DNA of 64,000 bases. Origin: CAIYZT01 sp947461435. Lineage in GTDB: Bacteria; Pseudomonadota; Alphaproteobacteria; Rhodobacterales; Rhodobacteraceae. How positions within the stretch are numbered: the stretch's first letter is position 1; every line of letters begins with the position of its first letter. This document shows positions 16,879 to 24,911 of this stretch, piece by piece. The translations under genes and the position numbers were made by a program. The stretch lies in assembly GCA_965284435.1 (NCBI GenBank), contig OZ260083.1, positions 434,001 through 498,000 of the forward strand. Reading direction: 5' to 3'. Below the pieces are notes generated by a model, which saw only the letters and a program-made list of their open reading frames with translations, was not told the DNA's origin and did not search any database.

Positions 16879-17421
16879 ATGGCCCGCATGCCGACCGACA
16901 TCAGCCAAACGCGACGGGACCGAGGGTTTGAACCGGCCTCGGGGTTGCTGCGTGGTCAGATCCGGGCCGCGGGCGAGGCGCGCGGTTTTGCACTGACGCG
17001 GTTGCTGACGCATTGGGCCGAGGTTGCCGGTGACGATCTGGCCGCCCTTACCCGGCCGGTGAAAATGTCGTATGGCCGGGCCGAGGGCATGGGGGCCAGC
17101 CTTTTGCTTTTGGTGCAGGCCGCCCATGCGCCCGTGGTGCAGATGGCGCTGCCAAAGCTGAAAGACCGGGTCAACGCGACCTATGGCTATAACGCGATCT
17201 CGCGCATTTCGCTGACCCAGACCGCGGCGGTGGGATTTGCCGAAGGTCAGATCGAATTTGCCGCCAAACCAAAGGCCGAGCGGCTGATCGCCCCCGAGGT
17301 GCGCGCGGCGGCGGCACAAACGGCCGCACCGATTGCAGATGCCGGATTGCGCGGTGCCCTTGAGAAGTTGGCACAAAACGTTTTATCACGATCCAAACAC
17401 GTGGAAGGCAAAGACACATGA
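16879..17421 (+). CDS. DUF721/DciA-like protein
   Basis: 180 residues of the DUF721 family: GFEPASGLLRGQIRAAGEARGFALTRLL at the N-terminus (abridged here), HWAEVAGDDLAALTRP and a LKDRVNATYGYNAI region. DciA members are thought to help load the DnaB replicative helicase in bacteria without DnaC. AAAGGATGAACC lies before the ATG. Its stop overlaps the dsbA start by four bases (ATGA), so both are probably translated together. In many alphaproteobacteria this pair follows mutY; mutY is not in this window. Confidence 0.75.
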   Translation: MARMPTDISQTRRDRGFEPASGLLRGQIRAAGEARGFALTRLLTHWAEVAGDDLAALTRPVKMSYGRAEGMGASLLLLVQAAHAPVVQMALPKLKDRVNATYGYNAISRISLTQTAAVGFAEGQIEFAAKPKAERLIAPEVRAAAAQTAAPIADAGLRGALEKLAQNVLSRSKHVEGKDT

Positions 17422-18053
17422 TGATGAAACTTGCGGGCCTGATCAGTGCCCTGACGATTTCGGCCGCGCTGGGCGGGACGGCCTTGGCGCAGGAAACGGC
17501 CACGACCGAGACCCCTGCGGCCACGATCGAGATCAAGGACATGGTAACGGGCAATCCCGATGCGACGGTCACGCTGGTGGAATATGCCAGCTTTACCTGC
17601 CCGCATTGCCAACATTTCCATTCCGAAGTGTATTCCAAGATCAAGCCGGAATACATCGACACCGGCAAGATCAAGTTCGAATACCATGAGGTCTATTTTG
17701 ACCGTTATGGTCTGTGGGCCGCGATGCTGGCACGGTGCGGCGGCGAGATGCGGTATTTCGGCATTGTCGATATCCTGTTTGACAAACAGCGCGAATGGGC
17801 AGGATCCGAAGATCCGGCGCAGGTTGTAGAGAATCTGAAAACCATCGGGCGGTCGGTTGGTCTGGAAGATGCGGCGATGGACGTTTGCCTGAAAGATCAG
17901 GCGATGGCCGAAGCGCTGGTCAAGCATTTCGAGGCGAATATGGCCAAGGACGCCGTGGAAGGCACACCGACGTTCTTTATCAACGGCGTCAAGCATTCCA
18001 ACATGTCCTATGAAGAGATGAAACCGCTTCTGGACGCGGAACTGGCCAAGTAA
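17418..18053 (+). CDS. DsbA-family periplasmic thiol:disulfide oxidoreductase
   Basis: 211 residues: a signal peptide (KLAGLISALTISAALGG, probably cut near ALAQ at 22-25), then a thioredoxin-like fold with redox motif C61-P-H-C64 and a cis-proline loop EGTPTFFING. The CPHC motif and the inserted helical domain fit DsbA/DsbG-like enzymes, which introduce or shuffle disulfides in exported proteins. It overlaps the DUF721 gene upstream by four bases. Its TAA overlaps the CoA-transferase ATG by one base. Confidence 0.88.
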   Translation: MMMKLAGLISALTISAALGGTALAQETATTETPAATIEIKDMVTGNPDATVTLVEYASFTCPHCQHFHSEVYSKIKPEYIDTGKIKFEYHEVYFDRYGLWAAMLARCGGEMRYFGIVDILFDKQREWAGSEDPAQVVENLKTIGRSVGLEDAAMDVCLKDQAMAEALVKHFEANMAKDAVEGTPTFFINGVKHSNMSYEEMKPLLDAELAK

Positions 18054-19183
18054 TGGCACCGCTGGAGGGGATCCGGGTTATTGAACTTGCCCGGATTTTG
18101 GCAGGGCCCTGGGCCGGACAGACCTTGTCCGATCTGGGGGCCGAGGTGATCAAGGTGGAGGCACCCGAGGGCGATGACACGCGCCGCTGGGGCCCCCCTT
18201 GGGTGGAGCGTGGCGGCGAAAGAACGGCTGCGTATTTTCACGCCTGCAATCGGGGCAAAAAAGGCATCACCTGCGATTTTCGCACCGCCGAAGGGCAAGA
18301 GGTGGTGCGCCGTCTGGTCGCTGATGCCGATGTGGTAATCGAGAATTTCAAGGTGGGCGGTCTGGCCAAATACGGGTTGGATTATGCCAGCCTGAAGGCC
18401 GTGAACCCCAAGATCATTTACTGTTCGATTACCGGATTTGGGCAGGACGGGCCCTATGCGCATCGGGCCGGCTATGATTTCATCATTCAAGGCATGGCCG
18501 GATTGATGAGCGTGACCGGAGAACCCGAAGGCCAGCCGCAAAAGGTGGGCGTGGCGGTGACCGATATTTTCACCGGTGTCTACTCTGCCACGGCGATTCT
18601 GGCGGCCTTGGTTCAGCGCGGCCGCACGGGCGTGGGCCAGCATCTTGATCTGGCGCTGATGGATGTTGCGACCAGCGTGATGGCCAATCAGGCGATGAAC
18701 TATTTGACCACCGGGGTTGCGCCGGGAAAGATGGGCAATGCGCACCCCAATCTGGCCCCCTATGCGGTGTTTGACTGCGCCGATGGCTGGATCATTCTGG
18801 CGACCGGCAATGATGGGCAATATCAACGCCTGTGCCAGGTTCTGGGTCTTGCCGATATGGCTGTTGATCCTGACTATCTTGGCAATTCGGACCGGATTGC
18901 GCACCGCGCCGAGATGACACGCCGATTGACAGAAGCAACCCAACGCTGGAGCAAGGCCGACCTTTTGGCGGCCTGCGAGGCGCAGGGCGTTCCTGCGGGG
19001 CCCATCAACGATCTGGCTGAGGTGTTTGCCGATCCGCAAGTGATTGCGCGCGCCCTGCAGATTGCCCCGGACGGTGTGCCGGGGATCAGATCTCCGATGT
19101 CTTTTTCAGGCGCGGATCTGTCGCTTGATCGCCCGGCACCCACCTTGGGCGAGCATCAGAACGAGATTTTGGGCAAGCTTTGA
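18053..19183 (+). CDS. CaiB/BaiF-type (family III) CoA-transferase
   Basis: 376 residues with family III CoA-transferase features: the N-terminus LEGIRVIELARILAGPWAGQ, GAEVIKVE, the RGKKGITCD segment, SITGFGQDGPY and the catalytic aspartate region HLDLALMDVA. The C-terminal ends with a TLGEHQNEIL motif. These enzymes move CoA between carboxylates (formyl/oxalyl, carnitine, succinyl/mesaconyl and others); the substrate is not obvious here. It starts at an ATG overlapping the dsbA stop by one base, and converges on lpxK with a 15-base gap. Confidence 0.87.
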   Translation: MAPLEGIRVIELARILAGPWAGQTLSDLGAEVIKVEAPEGDDTRRWGPPWVERGGERTAAYFHACNRGKKGITCDFRTAEGQEVVRRLVADADVVIENFKVGGLAKYGLDYASLKAVNPKIIYCSITGFGQDGPYAHRAGYDFIIQGMAGLMSVTGEPEGQPQKVGVAVTDIFTGVYSATAILAALVQRGRTGVGQHLDLALMDVATSVMANQAMNYLTTGVAPGKMGNAHPNLAPYAVFDCADGWIILATGNDGQYQRLCQVLGLADMAVDPDYLGNSDRIAHRAEMTRRLTEATQRWSKADLLAACEAQGVPAGPINDLAEVFADPQVIARALQIAPDGVPGIRSPMSFSGADLSLDRPAPTLGEHQNEILGKL

Positions 19184-19198
19184 GGGCTGCGTCAGCGA

Positions 19199-20173
19199 TT
19201 ACAGGCCCAGCGCCGACAAGGCGGCATCAAGGCCTGCCCAATCGTCGATCTGAAGGCGGACGGGCAGGGTCAGGACCTTGGCCCGAAAGCTGGGTGGCAG
19301 ACGGGTTGCGTCCTTTTCGGTGGTGACCAGATTGGCGTTGTGCATCATCGCCTCGGCCTCGAGCCGCAGCAAAAGGGCATCTGACAGGGGTTGGTGATCG
19401 TCCAGCGCCTCGGCCCGGATCACCTGCGCGCCAAGGCTGCGCAGGGTGGCAAAGAATTTATCGGGGCGACCGATGCCCGCAAAGGCGATCACGGGGGCAC
19501 CGTGCCAATCCATGCCGGTCAGCAGTGGTTTGATCTGGCCTTGGGTGATGGGAAGCGCCGGTTTGTCAAAGGCCGTGCGGGCAAGGGGCGGGCCGATCAG
19601 CAGCAGATGATCGGCGCGGGCCAACCCTTGGGCGACGGGTTCGCGCAAGGGGCCCGCCGGAAGGCAGAGACCATTGCCCCAGCCGGTTTCGGCATCCACC
19701 ACCAGCAGCGACAGATCCTTGTGCAGGCCGGGGTTTTGAAAGCCATCATCCATCAAGATCACATCGGCGCCCAGACCTTCGGCCAGACGCGCCCCAGCGG
19801 CCCGATCGCGCGCGATTACCGTGGTGGCAAAGGCCGCCAGCAACAGCGGCTCGTCGCCCACATCGGCGGCGCTGTGGCGGGCCAGATCCACCACGATGGG
19901 ACCGGTCAATGCCCCGCCATGCCCGCGCGACAAGATCACAATCTTGCGCCCGCGGGTGGACAGCCGGTCTGTCAGGGCGATGGCCGTGGGGGTCTTGCCC
20001 GTGCCGCCCACATTCAGGTTGCCGATGCAGATGACGGGGATGCGCGCCTTGTACCCGGGGCGCGCCACACGCCGCGCCGTCAGGGCCGCGGTCACCCAGC
20101 CCAGCGGGGCCAGCAGCCGTGCGGCAAACCCGGGGCGCGCGGGCGGGTTAAACCAAAAGGCGGGCGGGCGCAT
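19199..20173 (-). CDS. lpxK: Tetraacyldisaccharide 4'-kinase
   Basis: 324 residues. LpxK phosphorylates the 4' position of the lipid A disaccharide at the inner membrane. The family features are the start RPPAFWFNPP, one N-terminal amphipathic/hydrophobic helix (LLAPLGWVTAAL), the P-loop IGNLNVGGTGKTP, ILSRGHGG, GDEPLLLA and ILMDDGFQNP. The ATG at 20173 overlaps the stop of the upstream waaA-like gene by one base, so the lipid A kinase and the Kdo-type transferase are coupled. DUF4170 lies directly upstream of them. Confidence 0.94.
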   Translation of the reverse strand: MRPPAFWFNPPARPGFAARLLAPLGWVTAALTARRVARPGYKARIPVICIGNLNVGGTGKTPTAIALTDRLSTRGRKIVILSRGHGGALTGPIVVDLARHSAADVGDEPLLLAAFATTVIARDRAAGARLAEGLGADVILMDDGFQNPGLHKDLSLLVVDAETGWGNGLCLPAGPLREPVAQGLARADHLLLIGPPLARTAFDKPALPITQGQIKPLLTGMDWHGAPVIAFAGIGRPDKFFATLRSLGAQVIRAEALDDHQPLSDALLLRLEAEAMMHNANLVTTEKDATRLPPSFRAKVLTLPVRLQIDDWAGLDAALSALGL

Positions 20174-21366
20174 CAGGGCGGTCCGTCCATGATCTGGCGG
20201 ATCGTGACCAGAAGATCGGCTGTCACCTCGGCGCCGTCCGAGACGACTTCCCAAGCCGCATGGGCCTGACGCGCGGCCCGGTCGGGCGACAAAAGATCGG
20301 ACAGGCCCATCGACAAATCCGAGGTTGAGGCCACCATCCGCGCGGCAAGAGCCGATCCAAGACCCGCATAGGCGCTGCCAAACCTGCCGGTACGAGGGCC
20401 AAAAATGATGGCCGATCCGGTGCTGGCCGCTTCCATCGGGTTCACGTGACACCCCTGCCCCATCAGGCTGCCGCCCAGAAACGTGACCGGGGCAAGCCGG
20501 TACCATAGACCGATTTCGCCCGGCTGATCGGGGATGAACACCTCGACCGTGGGGTCGGGTTCCTGTTCCAGACTGCGGCGGGCCACTTGCCAGCCTTCGC
20601 GGGTTTCCAATCGCTGCGCCAGCGCGGCTGCACGGTTCAGATCTTCGGGGACAAGGATCAACAGCAGGCGATGCGACAAGGCAAGGGCATGGCGATGCGC
20701 CGTGATGACCGCCTCTTCTTCGATCTGCGGCACCGACATGGCCAGCCAAACCGGGCGGCCCGACAAAAGGCCCGCCAGCGACGCGCGCTCTGCCTCGAGG
20801 TAGGGCAGAACGAGGGGGGTCTTTTCCAGCTTGCCCGTGACCTTCAGCCGGTCCGGATCCGCGCCGGCCTTGCGAAAGGCGCGCGCTGCGGTGGGATCGA
20901 CCATGTGAAGGGCGCGAAAGCCTGCCAAGGTGCTGCGGAGCAGGCCGGGATACCAGCCATCGCGATCCGGCATCAGATGCGGTTGGCGCGCTTCAACCAT
21001 CAGGACGGGCAGTTTACGGCTGTTCGCCTCGTGCAGGAGCGAGGGGCGCAGTTCCCCTTCGGCGCACAGGATCACCTCGGGTGACCAATAGTTCAGAAAT
21101 TCGCGCACCTCGGCGGGGGCGTCGGGGGGGGCCTCTTGCACGACAACGCCGCGCAGGGGTGCCGGGTCGGGACTGGTCAGAAGAACGCCGATCCCATCTT
21201 CGTCAACCAGACGCCGGGCCAGTTCGGCCATGCCGGGCCGACTGTCTGCGGTTGGGGCATGCAGCCAGACCAGACGCCCCGCCGGGCGCATCGGGCGGCC
21301 GTCTGGCGGGCGGGCATCGCGCCGCGCCGCCATGTTGTAAAGCGCCAGACCAACCGAATAGGCCAT
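20173..21366 (-). CDS. WaaA/KdtA-like Kdo transferase, atypical active site
   Basis: 397 residues resembling lipid IVA Kdo transferase. There is an N-terminal membrane-near segment, WLHA, an EGELRPSLLHEA segment matching the ETELWPNL region, VTGKLEK, and a C-terminal GT-B donor site FLGGSLMGQGCHVNPMEAA. At the usual HAVSVGE site, where the glutamate is the proposed catalytic base of WaaA, this protein reads HAPTADS (residues 36-42). The key glutamate is therefore absent at its usual place. It may be a divergent Kdo transferase or a paralogue with a changed role. Position next to lpxK and DUF4170 is the common Rhodobacteraceae arrangement. Start is the ATG at 21366. Confidence 0.75.
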   Translation of the reverse strand: MAYSVGLALYNMAARRDARPPDGRPMRPAGRLVWLHAPTADSRPGMAELARRLVDEDGIGVLLTSPDPAPLRGVVVQEAPPDAPAEVREFLNYWSPEVILCAEGELRPSLLHEANSRKLPVLMVEARQPHLMPDRDGWYPGLLRSTLAGFRALHMVDPTAARAFRKAGADPDRLKVTGKLEKTPLVLPYLEAERASLAGLLSGRPVWLAMSVPQIEEEAVITAHRHALALSHRLLLILVPEDLNRAAALAQRLETREGWQVARRSLEQEPDPTVEVFIPDQPGEIGLWYRLAPVTFLGGSLMGQGCHVNPMEAASTGSAIIFGPRTGRFGSAYAGLGSALAARMVASTSDLSMGLSDLLSPDRAARQAHAAWEVVSDGAEVTADLLVTIRQIMDGPP

Positions 21367-21378
21367 TCCGAAGCGGCG

Positions 21379-21615
21379 TCAGCTGTTCGCGGTGGTGGCT
21401 TCGCTGGTGCCGTCTTCGCGCAGACGATCCAGCGCGGCGATGAAATACCGCATATGGGCATTGTCGACGGTGCGTTGCGCCTCGGCCTTCCAGGCGCGAT
21501 GGGCGCTGTCGTAATCGGGGAAGATCCCCACGACGTGCAAATTGGACGGATCCTTGAAGACCGACTTTTGGGGCGAGACCAATTCGCCGCCAAAGACGAG
21601 GTGAAGTTTGCTCAT
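21379..21615 (-). CDS. DUF4170 domain protein
   Basis: A 78-residue protein (LHLVFGGELV, HVVGIFPDYDSAHRAWKAEAQ, RYFIAALDRL) that I recognise as DUF4170, a small family usually encoded just upstream of the Kdo transferase gene in alphaproteobacteria. Its function is unknown. Its stop is 12 bases before the waaA-like start, which implies cotranscription with the Kdo/lipid A genes. It starts 21 bases after the hslU stop, so it could even lie at the end of an hslVU-DUF4170-waaA-lpxK transcript. Confidence 0.8.
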   Translation of the reverse strand: MSKLHLVFGGELVSPQKSVFKDPSNLHVVGIFPDYDSAHRAWKAEAQRTVDNAHMRYFIAALDRLREDGTSEATTANS

Positions 21616-21636
21616 ACCGGGGTTCCTGAGTTCAAT

Positions 21637-22935
21637 TTACAAAACATAGCGCGAGATATCGGCCGACCGGGAGAGCGCCCCGACGTTGGACTCGACAAAA
21701 CTTTCATCGACTTGAACCGCGTCGCCAGACCGATCCGGGGCCGTAAAGGACAGATCTTCAAAAACCCGTTCCATGACGGTGTAAAGCCGCCGCGCGCCGA
21801 TATTTTCGACGGATCTGTTCACTTCCGCAGCGATGCGCGCAAGAGCCTTTATGCCGCCGTCGGTGAAGGTGACGGTCACCTGTTCGGTGGCCATCAGTCC
21901 GGCATATTGCAAGGTCAGGGCATTTTCGGTTTCGGTGAGAATGCGCACAAAGTCATCTTCGGTCAGGGGTTGCAGTTCCACCCGGATCGGCAGACGGCCT
22001 TGCAATTCGGGCAGAAGATCGGACGGCTTTGCAATGTGAAAGGCCCCCGAGGCAATGAACAGGATATGGTCGGTCTTCACCGGGCCATATTTGGTGGACA
22101 CGGTCGTGCCTTCGATCAGGGGCAGAAGATCGCGCTGCACGCCTTCGCGGCTGACATCGGCGCCGCGCGCATCGGCACGGGCACAGATCTTGTCGATCTC
22201 GTCCAGAAAGACGATGCCGTTTTCCTGCACGGAATCCAACGCCGCCGCCTTGACCGCGTCATCGTCCAAAAGCTTGTCGGCTTCTTGTCCGATCAACAGA
22301 TCATAGCTGTCCGCGACCGAAACCCGCTTGCGCGTGGTCTTGCCGCCAAAGGCCTTGAACAGATCTTGCAGGCCCTGCATCTGGGTGTCCATGCCGGGCA
22401 TGGCGCCAAACATGGCCGGGGGCGCAGCGGTGTCTTGCACTTCTATTTCGATCATGGTGTCGTCAAGCTCTCCGCGCTTGAGCTTGCCGCGGAACATCTC
22501 GCGGGTTTGTTCACGCGCGTCTTTGCCTGCCAGCGCTTCGACCACACGTTCTTCGGCGGCGCGCTGCGCGCGGGCCTTGACCTCGTCGCGCATCCGCGTG
22601 CGGGTATCAGAGATCGCGGTATCGACCAGATCGCGGATGATGCTGTCCACATCGCGGCCGACATAGCCAACTTCGGTAAACTTGGTCGCTTCGACCTTCA
22701 AGAAGGGCGCGCGGGCCAGTTTGGCCAGACGGCGCGCGATTTCGGTTTTGCCAACGCCCGTTGGCCCGATCATCAAGATGTTTTTCGGGTAAACCTCGTC
22801 CCGCAGGTCGGCTGACAGATGTTTGCGGCGCCAGCGGCTGCGCAGGGCCACGGCCACGGCGCGTTTTGCGTCGCGCTGACCGATGATGAAGCGGTCCAGT
22901 TCCGACACGATTTCGCGGGGGGTCAGGTTGGTCAT
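21637..22935 (-). CDS. hslU: HslU, ATPase subunit of the HslUV protease
   Basis: 432 residues of the AAA+ unfoldase. It begins LTPREIVSELDRFIIGQ, has Walker A GPTGVGKTEIARRL, the I-domain (residues about 110-230), Walker B IVFLDEIDKI and sensor regions GRLPIRVEL and NIGARRLYTVMER. The C-terminus ISRYVL inserts into HslV for activation. I use the ATG at 22935, giving the usual MTNLTPRE start; this overlaps the hslV stop by four bases. HslUV degrades misfolded and regulatory proteins, especially under heat stress. Confidence 0.96.
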   Translation of the reverse strand: MTNLTPREIVSELDRFIIGQRDAKRAVAVALRSRWRRKHLSADLRDEVYPKNILMIGPTGVGKTEIARRLAKLARAPFLKVEATKFTEVGYVGRDVDSIIRDLVDTAISDTRTRMRDEVKARAQRAAEERVVEALAGKDAREQTREMFRGKLKRGELDDTMIEIEVQDTAAPPAMFGAMPGMDTQMQGLQDLFKAFGGKTTRKRVSVADSYDLLIGQEADKLLDDDAVKAAALDSVQENGIVFLDEIDKICARADARGADVSREGVQRDLLPLIEGTTVSTKYGPVKTDHILFIASGAFHIAKPSDLLPELQGRLPIRVELQPLTEDDFVRILTETENALTLQYAGLMATEQVTVTFTDGGIKALARIAAEVNRSVENIGARRLYTVMERVFEDLSFTAPDRSGDAVQVDESFVESNVGALSRSADISRYVL

Positions 22936-23489
22936 TTGGAAATCTTTTCGACGGTCAGGTTGCCATTGGTGAACACGCAAATTTCGGCCGCAATCGCCAT
23001 GGCCTTTCGGGCGATGGTTTCGGCATCCATATCGGTGGCCATCAGGCCCCGTGCGGCGGCAAGGGCGAAATTCCCGCCTGAACCGATGGCCGCAATGTCA
23101 TTTTCGGGTTCCAAGACATCCCCTGCCCCGGTCAACACAAACAGCTGATCCCCATCGGTGACGATCAACATCGCCTCAAGGTTGCGCAGGTATTTGTCAG
23201 TGCGCCAATCCTTGGCCAGATCGACACAGGCGCGGGCCAGTTGGCCCGGTGACGATTCAAGTTTGGCTTCAAGACGCTCCAGCAGGGTGAAGGCATCGGC
23301 GGTGGAACCGGCAAAGCCGCAGACAACATCCTGCCCGCCGGGCGACAGTCGGCGCACCTTGCGCGCCGTGCCCTTGATGACGGTATTGCCCAGCGAAACT
23401 TGCCCATCACCCGCCACGACAACCTGACCGCCGCGGCGCACTGCGACAATGGTGGTGCCGTGCCAGCCGGGGAATTTGTCTTCGGCCAT
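22932..23489 (-). CDS. hslV: HslV, peptidase subunit of the HslUV protease
   Basis: 185 residues. A short propeptide MAEDKFPGWHG precedes the catalytic threonine in TTIVAVRRGG; the mature enzyme should begin at that threonine. Conserved blocks include VVAGDGQVSLG, VRRL, GFAGSTADAFTL and AIGSGGNFALAAA. It forms a double hexamer and works only with HslU, whose gene overlaps it. A heat-shock-like promoter lies about 25-55 bases upstream. Confidence 0.96.
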   Translation of the reverse strand: MAEDKFPGWHGTTIVAVRRGGQVVVAGDGQVSLGNTVIKGTARKVRRLSPGGQDVVCGFAGSTADAFTLLERLEAKLESSPGQLARACVDLAKDWRTDKYLRNLEAMLIVTDGDQLFVLTGAGDVLEPENDIAAIGSGGNFALAAARGLMATDMDAETIARKAMAIAAEICVFTNGNLTVEKISK

Positions 23490-23513
23490 TCTGCATCTCC
23501 TGTTCTGGTGCCT

Positions 23514-23542
23514 ATATGAGGCCCCGGCGCCGGGCAGACAAG
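23514..23542 (-). promoter_or_regulatory. Candidate RpoH (sigma-32) promoter of hslVU
   Basis: On the minus strand CTTG (23542-23539) is separated by 19 bases from TCATAT (23519-23514). This resembles the alphaproteobacterial RpoH pattern of CTTG followed after about 18 bases by CYATNT. hslVU belongs to the heat-shock regulon in many proteobacteria. Confidence 0.4.
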
Positions 23543-23579
23543 CCTTTCGCCATGCGTTGGGACGCACTAGGGTGATGGG

Positions 23580-24479
23580 ATGACGATTATGTATTTTTAT
23601 TTGGGGCAAGGCGGGCGCAAGGCGGTTCTGGAGGGCCAGAAGCGGATGACGACGCGCGTGAAGGCGGCGGTCGAAGCGGCGGGTTGGACGGTGGAGATGC
23701 GCCCTGCCGAAGAGAGGGACTTGATCCCGGGGCGGACGGGATTTCACCTTGTCTTGAACGAAGAGGTGCCCGCAGACCATTGTCTGACCCTGCGGCGTGT
23801 GGGCTGGGAGCCGTTTTGGCGGATCGAGCGGACCAATGACCGTTGGGATTGGGAGATTGCCGACATCGCCTTTGATCCCAGCAGCCAGGATCTGGCCAAG
23901 GCCGCGCGATTTGTCGACCATTGGCGGCGCCAGTTGTTTGAAGGGCGCCCCCTGACGACGGGCGGCGGTGTATTTGTGCCCTTGCAAGGCAAATTGACCC
24001 AGAGACGCCATTTTCAGGCGGCCAGTCCGATCGAGATGCTGCGGCGGGTTGCGGCGCGCTGGCCGGACCGGGCGGTGACGGCCACCTTGCACCCGGCCGA
24101 GGTTTACAGCGAAGCCGAGCGCGACGCCTTGGCACAGATGGCGCACCAGATGCCGAACCTGAGGGTTCAGACCGAGGGGTCAGAGGCGGCTTTGCGGGCC
24201 TGCGATCTGGTTGTCACGGAAAATTCGACCATGGCGCTGAAAGCCTATATTGCTGAAAAGCCGGTGATGCTGTGGGCGCGGATCGATTTTCACCATATCG
24301 CAGCCTCGGTGCCCCGACTGGGCCAAGAGGCCGCCTTTGCGCTGGTGGAGGCGCAGTTGGCGCCGGACTATGCCCGTTATCTGCTGTGGTATTTCCGCGA
24401 CCACTGTCTTCGGTCCTGGGATGGGGCGGCGGAAGAGGCCATTCGCGCAAGGCTGCGCGCGCTGGACTGGCCGATATGA
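23580..24479 (+). CDS. Capsule-polysaccharide-type glycosyltransferase-like protein
   Basis: 299 residues with no signal peptide. The C-terminal half has TATLHPAEVYS, a charged helix, then CDLVVTENSTMALKAYIAEKP and VMLWARIDFHH. This arrangement (polar ENST- after a D-L-V-V strand, followed by a K-P-V turn) resembles the nucleotide-sugar site of capsule synthesis proteins such as KpsC/KpsS. The N-terminal half is poorly recognisable. It lies divergent from hslV and near the waaA-lpxK genes, so a cell-surface glycan role is plausible but inferred. The ATG at 23580 is the first start; an ATG at 23589 is close by. Confidence 0.5.
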   Translation: MTIMYFYLGQGGRKAVLEGQKRMTTRVKAAVEAAGWTVEMRPAEERDLIPGRTGFHLVLNEEVPADHCLTLRRVGWEPFWRIERTNDRWDWEIADIAFDPSSQDLAKAARFVDHWRRQLFEGRPLTTGGGVFVPLQGKLTQRRHFQAASPIEMLRRVAARWPDRAVTATLHPAEVYSEAERDALAQMAHQMPNLRVQTEGSEAALRACDLVVTENSTMALKAYIAEKPVMLWARIDFHHIAASVPRLGQEAAFALVEAQLAPDYARYLLWYFRDHCLRSWDGAAEEAIRARLRALDWPI

Positions 24480-24504
24480 AAAGGGCGCCCGCAACGGGGC
24501 GCCC
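24479..24504 (-). terminator. trxA terminator
   Basis: GGGCGCCC at 24483-24490 and 24497-24504 pair around a six-base loop. On the minus strand the stem is followed by TTTTCAT. It lies 24 bases past the trxA stop and overlaps the very end of the convergent glycosyltransferase-like gene. Confidence 0.65.
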
Positions 24505-24527
24505 AAACACCGGGCCAAAGGGGCCGA

Positions 24528-24854
24528 TCAGATGGCGGACTGGATCCAGTTTGCCAAGGCCGCCTTGGGGGCAGCGCCCACCTTATTCGAGACAACCTGG
24601 CCGTCCTTGAACAGGAACAGCGACGGAATTCCGCGCACGCCCAGCACGGCGGGACTGTCGGGATTTTCATCGACGTTGACTTTGACGATCTTCACCTTGC
24701 CGGCGTATTCTGCGGCAAGCTCTTCCAAGGCCGGGCCGATCTGGCGGCAAGGACCGCACCATTCTGCCCAGAAATCCACGACCACGGGGATCGTCGAGTT
24801 GCGGACTTCGGCATCAAAAGTGGCGTCGGTAACTGCGACGGTATTCGCGCCCAT
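24528..24854 (-). CDS. trxA: Thioredoxin
   Basis: 108 residues with the active site WAEWCGPCRQ and the cis-proline GIPSLFLFKDG, which are diagnostic for thioredoxin 1. It reduces protein disulfides in the cytoplasm using NADPH via thioredoxin reductase. It follows addA on the same strand (57 bases between), the arrangement expected for the addB-addA-trxA cluster of alphaproteobacteria. Confidence 0.96.
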   Translation of the reverse strand: MGANTVAVTDATFDAEVRNSTIPVVVDFWAEWCGPCRQIGPALEELAAEYAGKVKIVKVNVDENPDSPAVLGVRGIPSLFLFKDGQVVSNKVGAAPKAALANWIQSAI

Positions 24855-24911
24855 GGCGGCTCTCCAATTAGCAGGGTTGGGGGTTGAACCTAAGGAGTGG
24901 GGGGCGAGTCG

